Assembly: GCA_007125845.1 (NCBI GenBank)
Contig: SLCK01000045.1
Location: forward strand, 1 to 48,784
Direction: 5' to 3'
Length of the DNA: 48,784 nt
From: Gemmatimonadota bacterium
GTDB taxonomy: Bacteria > Gemmatimonadota > Gemmatimonadetes > Longimicrobiales > Gaopeijiaceae
Below, in pieces: positions 34,178 to 41,705 of this stretch. The notes beneath the pieces are model-generated. The model had not been told where the DNA came from, searched no databases, and saw only the letters and a list, made by a program, of their open reading frames with translations. The stretch's first letter is position 1; each line of letters begins with the position of its first letter. The position numbers were made by a program, and so were the translations under genes.

Positions 34178-34819
34178 ATGAAGGTCCTGGTCATCGGAGC
34201 AAATGGAAATACGGGCCGTCGGATCGTGAAGCTTCTGTCATCGGGACAGCACGAACCGGTGGCGATGATCCGAAGCGCAGAGCAGGCGGCCACGTTCGAC
34301 GCGCTCGGCGTGTCCAGCGTCGTCGGGGACCTCGAGGAGCCGCTCGATCCGGCCCTCGAAGGATGCGACGCCGTCATCTTCGCCGCCGGCTCGGGATCCC
34401 TTACGGGACCCGGGAAGACGTTGGCGGTCGACCGCGACGGTGCCGTCCGGAGCATCGCCGCGGTGGAGGCCGCCGGCATTCGACGGTACGTGATGCTCAG
34501 CTCGATGCGCGCGGACCCTAACAGCGAGGGGTACGAGATCTCCCATTACTACCGTGCCAAGGGTATAGCCGACCGACACCTGGCCCGCTCCGATCTGGAC
34601 TTTTCGATCGTGAGGCCGGGTCGACTCACCGACGCCGAGGGTACCGGCAGGATCGATCTCGCCACCGCTCTCGGCAGACGAGGTGAATTGACCCGCGACG
34701 ATCTCGCTCGGGTGCTGGTGCGGTGCCTCGACGAGCCGGCCACGATCGGTCGCACCTTCGAGGTGTTGAACGGGGCGACCCGGATCGACGAAGCCCTCGC
34801 TCGCCTCGGGGGTGTGTAG
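34178..34819 (+). CDS. NAD(P)-binding atypical SDR-family protein
   Basis: A 213-residue Rossmann-fold protein of the NAD(P)H-binding atypical SDR group (YwnB/YhfK-like). The dinucleotide site is VIGANGNTGRRIVKLL at the start. YVMLSSMRADP and YYRAKGIADRHLARSDLDFSIVRPG match the family; the Tyr-x-x-x-Lys is present as YYRAK. The reaction and substrate are unknown. GAGGG lies shortly before the ATG. It stands just upstream of the his leader region but has a different start signal and is not obviously part of that operon. Confidence 0.85.
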   Translation: MKVLVIGANGNTGRRIVKLLSSGQHEPVAMIRSAEQAATFDALGVSSVVGDLEEPLDPALEGCDAVIFAAGSGSLTGPGKTLAVDRDGAVRSIAAVEAAGIRRYVMLSSMRADPNSEGYEISHYYRAKGIADRHLARSDLDFSIVRPGRLTDAEGTGRIDLATALGRRGELTRDDLARVLVRCLDEPATIGRTFEVLNGATRIDEALARLGGV

Positions 34820-34833
34820 GATCGGCGGCCTCG

Positions 34834-34862
34834 TTGACCTGTCTGGCCTTCCCCTCTACCTT
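34834..34862 (+). promoter_or_regulatory. Promoter of the his operon
   Basis: TTGACC (34834-34839), a 17-base spacer, and TACCTT (34857-34862) form a sigma-70-like promoter. The ATG of the leader peptide starts seven bases after the -10 box, so transcription should begin at or beside that ATG. Confidence 0.6.
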
Positions 34863-34869
34863 CCACGCC

Positions 34870-34956
34870 ATGGAAAGCACGCTGCGGAGCCATCCTCACT
34901 CCCACCACGCTCATCGGTCCCGGACGGGTCCGGTGGAGGTCGGTGTGCGCGCCTGA
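34870..34956 (+). CDS. hisL: His operon leader peptide
   Basis: A 28-codon frame whose middle reads HPHSHHAH: His codons at 34891, 34897, 34903, 34906 and 34912, five within eight codons. It ends at TGA 34954-34956, about 30 bases before the terminator hairpin and 104 bases before hisG. No Shine-Dalgarno is present; the ATG lies at the predicted transcription start, so translation may be leaderless. Such a peptide is the sensor in ribosome-mediated attenuation: lack of charged tRNA-His stalls the ribosome and changes RNA folding downstream. Composition and position make this assignment strong, although the peptide itself is not conserved. Confidence 0.88.
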   Translation: MESTLRSHPHSHHAHRSRTGPVEVGVRA

Positions 34957-34997
34957 GACCTGGCGCTCCGCAGTCGATCGATCGCCGCGACCCGTCC
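34922..34997 (+). promoter_or_regulatory. Predicted antiterminator pairing of the his attenuator
   Basis: GGACGGGTC (34922-34930) is identical to 35005-35013 in the terminator's 3' arm. It is therefore fully complementary, over 9 bp, to GACCCGTCC (34989-34997) in the 5' arm. Pairing 34922-34930 with 34989-34997 would prevent the terminator. When the first segment is left alone it can fold on itself (CCGGAC/GTCCGG, 34920-34933). TGCGGAGC (34883-34890) can also pair with GCTCCGCA (34965-34972). Confidence 0.75.
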
Positions 34998-35025
34998 CGT
35001 TTCCGGACGGGTCGCGGTTTTTTTT
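34985..35025 (+). terminator. Intrinsic terminator of the his attenuator
   Basis: CCGCGACCCGTCC (34985-34997) and GGACGGGTCGCGG (35005-35017) form a perfect 13-bp stem with a 7-base loop, directly followed by eight T (35018-35025). It stands 34 bases before hisG, so it must be bypassed for the operon to be expressed. Confidence 0.95.
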
Positions 35026-35059
35026 GGTGGTCCACTTCACAGGGAGAAAAGCGGGTTCG

Positions 35060-35923
35060 ATGAGAATCGCGATCCCCAACAAGGGCCGACTTTCGGAGAG
35101 CGCCCTCGATCTCTTCGAGCGGGCCGGACTCAAGGCGGAGTTCCGGGCCGAGCGAGCCCTCGTCGCCAAGCTCGGCTCTCATTTCCAGGCCATCTTCGTT
35201 CGGGCGCAGGACATTCCCGAATTCGTGGCCGACGGCGCGGCCGAGCTCGGCATCACCGGGAGGGATCTGGTGGAAGAGGCCAGTCGGCCAGAGATCATCG
35301 AGCTCCTCGACCTGGAGTTCGGGCGCTGTCGCCTGGTGGTGGCGGTCAAGGAGGAGAGCTCCGCCACCGAGCCGGCGGATCTGCCCGAGGGGACGAGGGT
35401 CGCTACGTCCTTTCCGGGGTGCGCGCGGCGCTACTTCGAATCGTTGGGCACTTCGATCCGGATCGTGCCGGTCTCCGGAGCCGCGGAGATCGCCCCACTC
35501 CTGGGCGTGGCGGACGTGATCGTCGACCTGACGTCCACGGGCTCCACCCTGCGGGTGAACGGGCTCCGGGAGGTCGGGACGATCCTCGAGTCGAGCGCGC
35601 TCCTGATTGCCAATCGTGAGGCGTTGGCGGAGGAAGAGGCCGGGCGGGCCGGAGAGGGACTCGTGGCCGCCGTGGGGTCGGTGTTGCGGGCGCGGGAGAA
35701 GCGTTACCTGATGTCCAACGTGCCACGGGACCGCCTCGAGGAGCTCCGCTCCGTCCTTCCTGGGATCTCCGGGCCGACGGTCGTGGACGTGCTCGACAAG
35801 GGGGCGTGGGTGGCCGCCCACGCGGTAGTCGACGCCGACGCCGTCTATGAGATCATAGGACGTCTGAAGGAGCTCGGTGCCGAAGGCATCCTCGTGACCC
35901 GCATCGAGCGCCTCATGCCCTGA
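35060..35923 (+). CDS. hisG: ATP phosphoribosyltransferase, long form
   Basis: Catalyses the first step of histidine synthesis, ATP plus PRPP to phosphoribosyl-ATP. The 287 residues include the C-terminal ACT-like regulatory domain that binds histidine (about residues 210-287), so this is the long HisG that works without HisZ. MRIAIPNKGRLSESALDLF starts the protein; GITGRDLVEE and DLTSTGSTLRVNGLREV (PRPP loop) are conserved. It is controlled both by histidine feedback, as known for the family, and by the attenuator just upstream. A purine-rich AGGGAG precedes the ATG by 13 bases. hisD follows after 108 bases with no clear signal. Confidence 0.97.
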   Translation: MRIAIPNKGRLSESALDLFERAGLKAEFRAERALVAKLGSHFQAIFVRAQDIPEFVADGAAELGITGRDLVEEASRPEIIELLDLEFGRCRLVVAVKEESSATEPADLPEGTRVATSFPGCARRYFESLGTSIRIVPVSGAAEIAPLLGVADVIVDLTSTGSTLRVNGLREVGTILESSALLIANREALAEEEAGRAGEGLVAAVGSVLRAREKRYLMSNVPRDRLEELRSVLPGISGPTVVDVLDKGAWVAAHAVVDADAVYEIIGRLKELGAEGILVTRIERLMP

Positions 35924-36031
35924 GGCGCCCGATTCCCGGAGGCGCTCCTGTGCCAGGTAGGGGACGGGACGGGCGAATGCATCGGAGGTGGTTGATTTCG
36001 TGTACGAGGAACACGGGAGCCGACAAGGAAG

Positions 36032-37360
36032 ATGGACGCTGAGCTGAAGATTGCGGTCGACGGCAGAGTGGGGGAGCTGAGTCGGAAGGAGCGACGGCTC
36101 CTGCTGGAGCGACGTCCTCCCCGGGAGGAGGAGCTCCGCGATGCCGTGGGGGGAATCCTCGAGACGGTGCGAGATCGGGGGGACGAGGCCCTGCGGGAGA
36201 TGGCTCGGGAGCTCGACGACGTGGAGTTGGACGGGCTGGAGGTGCCCCGTGAGCGTTGGGATGAGGCGCTCCACTCCCTCGATCCGCAGATTGTCCGGGC
36301 GTTGGAGCGTGCGGCGGGCAACATCCGCCGCTTCCATGAGGCTCAGCTCCCGCAGGAGGTCGTCCTGGAGGTCGAGCCTGGGGTTCGGGTGGGCCGGCGC
36401 GCCGTACCTCTCTCCGTGGTCGGGGTCTATGCTCCGGGAGGGCTCGCGGCCTACCCCTCCTCGGTCCTCATGGGCGTGGTGCCGGCCCGCGCGGCCGGCG
36501 TTCGGGAGGTGATCGTCTGCTCTCCTCCCGGATCCTCGGGAGCCCCGCCACCCGAGGTGTTGGCGGCGTGCGCGATTGCGGGCGCTCACCGTCTCTTTGC
36601 GCTCGGGGGCGCGGGTGCGGTGGCCGCCCTCGCGTACGGAACCGAGTCCGTTCCTCGAGTGGATGCGGTGGTTGGGCCGGGAAACCGTTGGGTGACCGAG
36701 GCCAAGCGCCAGGTGGCAGGGGAGATCCGAATCGATTCTCCGGCGGGCCCTTCGGAGGTGCTGGTCGTGGCCGGTCCCGAAGCGGATCCGGAGCGGGTGG
36801 CTGGTGAGCTCGTCGCCCAGGCGGAGCACGATCCGGATGCGCCGGTTGCCGCCGTCACCTGGGATTCGGGGCTCCTGGACCAGGTGCGCGCGGAGCTCAC
36901 CAGACAGGTGGCCACGACTCCCCGGCGAGAGGTCGTCGAGGTCGCGCTGGAGGCGTACGGTGCCCTCCTGTTGGCCGACGATCGGCGCGAGGCCCTGGAG
37001 TTCGCGCAGGACTACGCCGCCGAGCATCTGGCGCTCTTCACAGGGGAGCCCCGGGAGGACCTGGAAACGCAGTCTACGGCGGGAACGGTCTTCCTGGGAG
37101 AGGATTCTACGGTGGCGTTCGGCGACTACCTGACCGGAGCCAATCATGTGCTTCCGACCTCCGGGCGGGCCCGATCGTTCTCGGGTCTCTCGGTCATGGA
37201 GTTCCTCCGCTTCTTCACCTGGCAGGAGATCAGCCCTGCGGGGGCCGCAGGCCTCGCCGAAGACGTCGAGCTCCTCGCCAAGGCCGAGGGACTCCCCGCG
37301 CACGCCGCCGCCGCGCGGGCGCGGGCGACGGGGGCGACCGGCGGAGAGGGTTCCCGATGA
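36032..37360 (+). CDS. hisD: Histidinol dehydrogenase
   Basis: A 442-residue zinc enzyme for the last two oxidations, L-histidinol to L-histidine with two NAD. Conserved segments are VYAPGGLAAYPSSVLM, VVGPGNRWVTEAKR, DSPAGPSEVLVVAG, AQAEHDPDA (zinc Gln and His) and ANHVLPTSGRARSFSGLSV. The Ala-rich C-terminal tail is extra. The ATG is preceded by GGGAG and AAGGA. Its stop overlaps the hisC start (ATGA). Confidence 0.97.
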   Translation: MDAELKIAVDGRVGELSRKERRLLLERRPPREEELRDAVGGILETVRDRGDEALREMARELDDVELDGLEVPRERWDEALHSLDPQIVRALERAAGNIRRFHEAQLPQEVVLEVEPGVRVGRRAVPLSVVGVYAPGGLAAYPSSVLMGVVPARAAGVREVIVCSPPGSSGAPPPEVLAACAIAGAHRLFALGGAGAVAALAYGTESVPRVDAVVGPGNRWVTEAKRQVAGEIRIDSPAGPSEVLVVAGPEADPERVAGELVAQAEHDPDAPVAAVTWDSGLLDQVRAELTRQVATTPRREVVEVALEAYGALLLADDRREALEFAQDYAAEHLALFTGEPREDLETQSTAGTVFLGEDSTVAFGDYLTGANHVLPTSGRARSFSGLSVMEFLRFFTWQEISPAGAAGLAEDVELLAKAEGLPAHAAAARARATGATGGEGSR

Positions 37361-38406
37361 GCCCGTTTCCCAGGGAGACGCTCCGCCCCCTCGTTCCGTA
37401 CAGTCCCGACCGGCGACCGATCGAGGTGGACCTCTCCGACAACACGAATCGGTGGGGACCGCATCCGGCCGCACTGGAGGTGGTGCAGAACGCCAACGGC
37501 GAGGCACTCGGTCGATATCCTTCGGTGTATGGAGATTCGCTGAAGGAGGCGATCGCGCGGAGATTCCAGGTGCCCGTGGAGAGTGTGTCCACGGGGTGCG
37601 GGTCGGACGATCTCCTGGATTCGGCCTTCCGGGCCGCCGGCGACGCGGGAGAGTCGGTGCGCTACGTGACCCCGACTTTCTCCATGATCGAGATCTTCGG
37701 ACGCATGAACGGCCTCGAGCCCGCAGCTCTCTCTCCCGAGGAGGCGAGAGAGCCCGAGGCTCTCCTCATGGACGCCCCGGCCCTGGTGTACCTGTGTCGC
37801 CCGAACAACCCGACCGGCGACGTCGCCCCGCGAGGCTGGGTCGAAAGGCTCATCGAGGCGGGGGGATCTGGCGGACCGGTCATCCTGATCGATGAGGCCT
37901 ATGCGGACTTCACCGACGACGACTTCCTTGCGGCGGCCGCGGAATCGGAGAGGACTATCGTGCTCCGGACCTTCTCCAAGGCGTACGGCCTGGCCGGGCT
38001 CAGGGTGGGGTTTGCCGTCGGAGCCGCGGAGGTGATCCGGGAGGTGGAGAAGGCGCGCGGGCCTTACAAGGTCAATCGCCTGGGGGAAGCTGCGGCGATC
38101 GCTGCCCTGGCGGACGTCGAAGAGTGGGTCCCCCGGATCGTGGCGGAAGTGCGCGCTGGCCGGGAGTTCCTCCTCGATGCGCTGGTGGAGCGCGGATTTG
38201 CACCACTTCCGTCGGGCGCGAACTTCATTCTCCTCCCACTGGGGACGAAAGACGCCGCCGGAATCACGGCCACCTTCCGGGAAGAAGGGGTCGCCGTGCG
38301 GCCCTTCCCCGGACTCGAGGGTATCGGTGACGCGATCCGGATATCGATCGGGCCACGGCCGGAGCTGGACCGCTTTCTGAAGGCACTCGACAAGGTTTCG
38401 ATATGA
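37357..38406 (+). CDS. hisC: Histidinol-phosphate aminotransferase
   Basis: A 349-residue class I/II PLP aminotransferase that converts imidazole-acetol phosphate and glutamate to histidinol phosphate. LSDNTNRWGPHPAA at the N-terminus, YLCRPNNPTGD, IDEAYADF and TFSKAYGLAGLRVGFAVG (PLP lysine) are the expected motifs. It overlaps hisD before it and hisH after it by ATGA, so translation is likely coupled. Its glutamate donor is supplied by GltBD, also encoded in this window. Confidence 0.96.
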   Translation: MSPFPRETLRPLVPYSPDRRPIEVDLSDNTNRWGPHPAALEVVQNANGEALGRYPSVYGDSLKEAIARRFQVPVESVSTGCGSDDLLDSAFRAAGDAGESVRYVTPTFSMIEIFGRMNGLEPAALSPEEAREPEALLMDAPALVYLCRPNNPTGDVAPRGWVERLIEAGGSGGPVILIDEAYADFTDDDFLAAAAESERTIVLRTFSKAYGLAGLRVGFAVGAAEVIREVEKARGPYKVNRLGEAAAIAALADVEEWVPRIVAEVRAGREFLLDALVERGFAPLPSGANFILLPLGTKDAAGITATFREEGVAVRPFPGLEGIGDAIRISIGPRPELDRFLKALDKVSI

Positions 38407-39014
38407 CGCATGTGGCTCTCTTCGATTACGGGGCCGGCAACCTCCACTCCTTGAAGAAGGGGCTGGAGGCGGGCGGCGCCCGGGTGACGATCACGACGGA
38501 TTGGGACGAGGCGCTCGACCGGGACGCCCTCGTCCTCCCCGGAGTGGGGTCCTTCGGTGCGGCGGTGCAGGGGCTTGGAAAGGCGGGGCCCAGGGTGCGG
38601 AGAGCTCTTGAGGGGGGGCTGCCATGTCTCGGCATCTGTCTCGGGATGCAGCTTCTCTTTCCGGTCAGTGAGGAGGCGGGCGGGGAGGGCGTGGGCTTGA
38701 TTCCCGGGCGGGTCCGCCGGGTCCGGGCGCGGACGGTCCCCCAGATCGGCTGGAACGATGTGGACGTCACGGCGGATCCGATCCTGGAGGGGGTCGGCGG
38801 AGAGCTCACCGCCTACTACGCGAATTCCTTCGTGTGCGAGGTGGACGAGGCACTGGAGGACGAAGTCGTTGTGGCACGTTCGACATACGAGGACGATACC
38901 TTTGCGGCGGCGGTTCGAATGGGCCGGACCTGGGGACTCCAGTTCCATCCGGAGAAGAGCTCGCGGCCCGGCCTCCGGATCCTCGCGAACTTCATCGAGG
39001 AGGTGACGCGGTGA
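38403..39014 (+). CDS. hisH: Imidazole glycerol phosphate synthase, glutaminase subunit
   Basis: A 203-residue class-I glutaminase that feeds ammonia to HisF. FDYGAGNLHSLKKGLE starts it, GVGSFGAAVQGL is the oxyanion region, GICLGMQLLF carries the catalytic Cys, and LQFHPEKSS the His and Glu. It overlaps hisC (ATGA) and hisA (GTGA). Its HisF partner is three genes downstream as part of a larger fusion protein. Confidence 0.97.
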   Translation: MTHVALFDYGAGNLHSLKKGLEAGGARVTITTDWDEALDRDALVLPGVGSFGAAVQGLGKAGPRVRRALEGGLPCLGICLGMQLLFPVSEEAGGEGVGLIPGRVRRVRARTVPQIGWNDVDVTADPILEGVGGELTAYYANSFVCEVDEALEDEVVVARSTYEDDTFAAAVRMGRTWGLQFHPEKSSRPGLRILANFIEEVTR

Positions 39015-39724
39015 TCGCGGTTCCCGCGGTGGACCTGAAGGACGGCCGATGCGTTCAGCTCGTGGGCGGACGCCCCGAGGAGGCGCGGGTCACCCTGCCC
39101 GACCCCGTGGGGGTGGCGCAGGATTGGAGGGAGCGCGGATTCCGGGTCCTGCACGTCGTGGATCTGGACGCGGCCCTGGGACGGGGAGGCAACCTGGACC
39201 TGGTAGCCAGGCTCGTGCGGGAGGCCCCGGGTGAGGTGCAGGTGGGAGGGGGCGTCCGGGACGGCGAGAGGGCGCGTACTCTCCTGGAGCTGGGCGTCGA
39301 CCGGGTGATCGTCGGTACCCGCGCCGTGGACGATCGGGACTGGCTCGTGAGGCTGGCCGAGAGCCACCCGGATCGTATCGTGGTCGCTGCCGACATCCGG
39401 GACGGTCGAATCCTGCGCAAGGGGTGGACCGAGTCCACCGAGCTCGAGATTGCGAGCTTCCTGGAGGACATGCGGGAGGTGCCTCTGGCTGGAATCCTGT
39501 GCACGGACGTGGGACGGGAAGGTCAGGTTCGTGGAATCGACCGGAATGGGGTCGAGGCGGTGCTCGCCGCCGCTCGTCATCCCGTGTGGATTTCAGGTGG
39601 GGTGACGACCATTGAGGAATTGCGGTTCCTGCGGGACGCCGGTGCGATGGGCGCGGTGCTGGGAATGGCTCTCTATACGGGAGCCCTGGACGCGGACTCG
39701 GTTGCGGAGGAGTTCGGAGGATGA
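39011..39724 (+). CDS. hisA: ProFAR isomerase
   Basis: A 237-residue TIM barrel that isomerises ProFAR to PRFAR. AVPAVDLKDGRCVQL holds the catalytic Asp8, VVAADIRDGRIL the second Asp, and VGGGVRDGE and SGGVTTIEEL the phosphate-binding loops. The start is GTG, overlapping the hisH stop. The enzyme is a sequence relative of HisF downstream. Confidence 0.96.
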   Translation: MIAVPAVDLKDGRCVQLVGGRPEEARVTLPDPVGVAQDWRERGFRVLHVVDLDAALGRGGNLDLVARLVREAPGEVQVGGGVRDGERARTLLELGVDRVIVGTRAVDDRDWLVRLAESHPDRIVVAADIRDGRILRKGWTESTELEIASFLEDMREVPLAGILCTDVGREGQVRGIDRNGVEAVLAAARHPVWISGGVTTIEELRFLRDAGAMGAVLGMALYTGALDADSVAEEFGG

Positions 39725-40302
39725 GTCGAATCGAGCGGGAGACGAAGGAGTCGAAAATCGAGGTGGAGGTCCGCGTCGGCACGGGGGAGGCGAATGTGTC
39801 CACCGGGGACGGATTCCTCGATCACATGCTTGAGACCCTCGCACGCTATGCCGGTCTCGATCTGGAGGTGGCGGCGACGGGCGACCTCCGGCACCACCTC
39901 GTCGAGGACGTCGCGATCACGCTTGGATTGGCGCTTGCTTCGGAGGTGCCCGAGCGGGCGACTCGCTTCGGGTGGGCCCTTGTTCCGATGGACGAGGCCC
40001 TCGTGCAGGCGGCGGTGGACGTCGGGGGTCGAGCGTACTACGTGGGCCGGCTGCCCTCCAGTCTGTACGAACACTTCCTCCAATCCCTGGCGACGAATCT
40101 GGACGCTACCGTCCATGTGAAGGTGGTGCGGGGCAGGGATCGCCATCACATCGTCGAAGCTGCGGTGAAGGCCGTGGGGCTGGCGTTGCGCCAGGCCCTG
40201 CGGGAGGGCGAGCAGGTCTTCTCCACGAAGGGCGCGGTCACGCTGCGGGCAGAAGCGGGATCGCACCGTGGCGACGCTCCAGCGGCGGAAGGAGGGAGCT
40301 GA
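39721..40302 (+). CDS. hisB: Imidazoleglycerol-phosphate dehydratase
   Basis: A 193-residue monofunctional IGPD; there is no histidinol phosphatase domain. Manganese-binding motifs are [17 protein letters not shown] and DRHHIVEA. The first HH motif is shorter than usual: [10 protein letters not shown] where most members have about three more residues between GDL and HH. The metal-binding His, His and Glu are kept. It overlaps hisA by ATGA and ends four bases before the hisF start. Confidence 0.95.
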   Translation: MSRIERETKESKIEVEVRVGTGEANVSTGDGFLDHMLETLARYAGLDLEVAATGDLRHHLVEDVAITLGLALASEVPERATRFGWALVPMDEALVQAAVDVGGRAYYVGRLPSSLYEHFLQSLATNLDATVHVKVVRGRDRHHIVEAAVKAVGLALRQALREGEQVFSTKGAVTLRAEAGSHRGDAPAAEGGS

Positions 40303-40306
40303 GCTC

Positions 40307-41704
40307 ATGCTCCGGCCTAGAGTCATCGTCTGTCTCGACGTCCAGGATGGGCGCGTCGTGAAGGGAACCCGGTTCAAAGGTCTCCGGGACGTGGGCGACC
40401 CGGTGGAGCTGGCCAAGCGCTACGAGCGCGAAGGTGCCGACGAGATCGTCTTTCTCGACATTTCCGCATCGCACGAGGGGCGTGGAACGCTCCTCGACAC
40501 CGTGCGGCGCACGGCAGAGGTCCTCTTCATCCCGCTCACCGTCGGAGGGGGGGTCCGGAACGTGCAGGACATGGACGCTCTCCTGAGGGCCGGCGCGGAC
40601 AAGGTGAGCGTCAACTCCGGTGCGGTGCGCGACCCGGGCATGCTGACGCGCTGCGCCGAACGATTCGGGAGCCAGTGCGTCGTGATCTCGATCGATGCGG
40701 CAAGGGACGGCGAAGACTGGTACCACTACACCCACGGAGGCCGGCGCAGGACCGATCTGGAGGCCGTTTCCTGGGCGCGGGAGTGCGTCGAGCGAGGGGC
40801 GGGCGAGGTGCTCCTCACGTCGATCGACCGCGACGGGGTGCGGACGGGCTATGACCTGGAGCTCACCCGCGCAGTGGCGGAGGCGGTGACGGTGCCCGTG
40901 ATCGCCTCGGGTGGGGCCGGAAACGCCCGGCACCTCGAGGAGGGATTTTCGGGGGGGAAGGCGGCCGCCGTCCTGCTCGCCGGGATCCTCCACGACGGCC
41001 TGACCACGGTGGCCGAGCTGAAGGAAGCGTTGGAGGGCTGGGGCATTCCGGTGCGACCGGTTTCCCGGGCGGCGGACAGGAGAGTGCGAGCGGCAGCAGA
41101 GCTCGATCGTCTCGTCTTCAATGGAGACGGCCTCATCCCGGTCGTGGCCCAGGACGGGACGGAGGGGGCCGTCCTCATGGTGGCATGGGCGAATCGGGAG
41201 GCGCTCGAAAAGACGCTGGAGACGGGGGTCATGCACTACTGGTCGCGCTCCCGGAAGGCGCTCTGGCGAAAGGGGGAGACCTCCGGAAACACCCTGTCCC
41301 TCCTGTCCCTGCACGCGGACTGCGACGGTGACACCCTCCTCGCGCGAGTCTCCCCTTCCGGGCCGGCGTGCCACACCGGGGATCCGACCTGCTTTGGGGA
41401 AGGAGCCGTTCCGGACATGTCGATTCCCGAGGGGGGTGTGCTCGAGGAGCTCTGGTCCGTCCTCGAGGCCAGAGATCGGGATCGGCCGGAGGGAAGCTAT
41501 ACGACACGTCTCCTCGCCGACGAGGATCTCCGTCTGAAGAAGCTGGGCGAGGAGGCGACCGAGTTGATCGTATCCCTCGTGCGGGGGGAGGCTCGAGCGT
41601 CGGAGGAGGCTGCGGACCTCGTCTACCACCTCCTGGTGGCCCTGAAGGGTGCGGGCCGGAGCTGGCGGGAAGTCGAGGGAGAGCTGGAACGCAGGAGAGG
41701 CTAG
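40307..41704 (+). CDS. hisF: HisF-HisIE fusion: IGP synthase cyclase, PRA-CH and PRA-PH
   Basis: A 465-residue protein joining three enzymes. Residues 1-250 are HisF, with Asp11 ([10 protein letters not shown]) and Asp130 ([11 protein letters not shown]) at the classic catalytic positions. Residues 265-365 are HisI, phosphoribosyl-AMP cyclohydrolase ([36 protein letters not shown], with zinc Cys339, 355 and 362). Residues 377-460 are HisE, phosphoribosyl-ATP pyrophosphohydrolase ([24 protein letters not shown]). The frame is unbroken through both junctions. ATG 40307 was preferred over a GTG 39 bases earlier because HisF normally begins MLxxRVI and GGGAG lies 8 bases upstream. Confidence 0.96.
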   Translation: MLRPRVIVCLDVQDGRVVKGTRFKGLRDVGDPVELAKRYEREGADEIVFLDISASHEGRGTLLDTVRRTAEVLFIPLTVGGGVRNVQDMDALLRAGADKVSVNSGAVRDPGMLTRCAERFGSQCVVISIDAARDGEDWYHYTHGGRRRTDLEAVSWARECVERGAGEVLLTSIDRDGVRTGYDLELTRAVAEAVTVPVIASGGAGNARHLEEGFSGGKAAAVLLAGILHDGLTTVAELKEALEGWGIPVRPVSRAADRRVRAAAELDRLVFNGDGLIPVVAQDGTEGAVLMVAWANREALEKTLETGVMHYWSRSRKALWRKGETSGNTLSLLSLHADCDGDTLLARVSPSGPACHTGDPTCFGEGAVPDMSIPEGGVLEELWSVLEARDRDRPEGSYTTRLLADEDLRLKKLGEEATELIVSLVRGEARASEEAADLVYHLLVALKGAGRSWREVEGELERRRG

Positions 41705-41705
41705 T

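Noticed and set aside
34820-35059. T-box riboswitch before hisG
   Set aside because: No T-box sequence or specifier-loop architecture is seen; the His-codon leader with alternative hairpins explains the region better.
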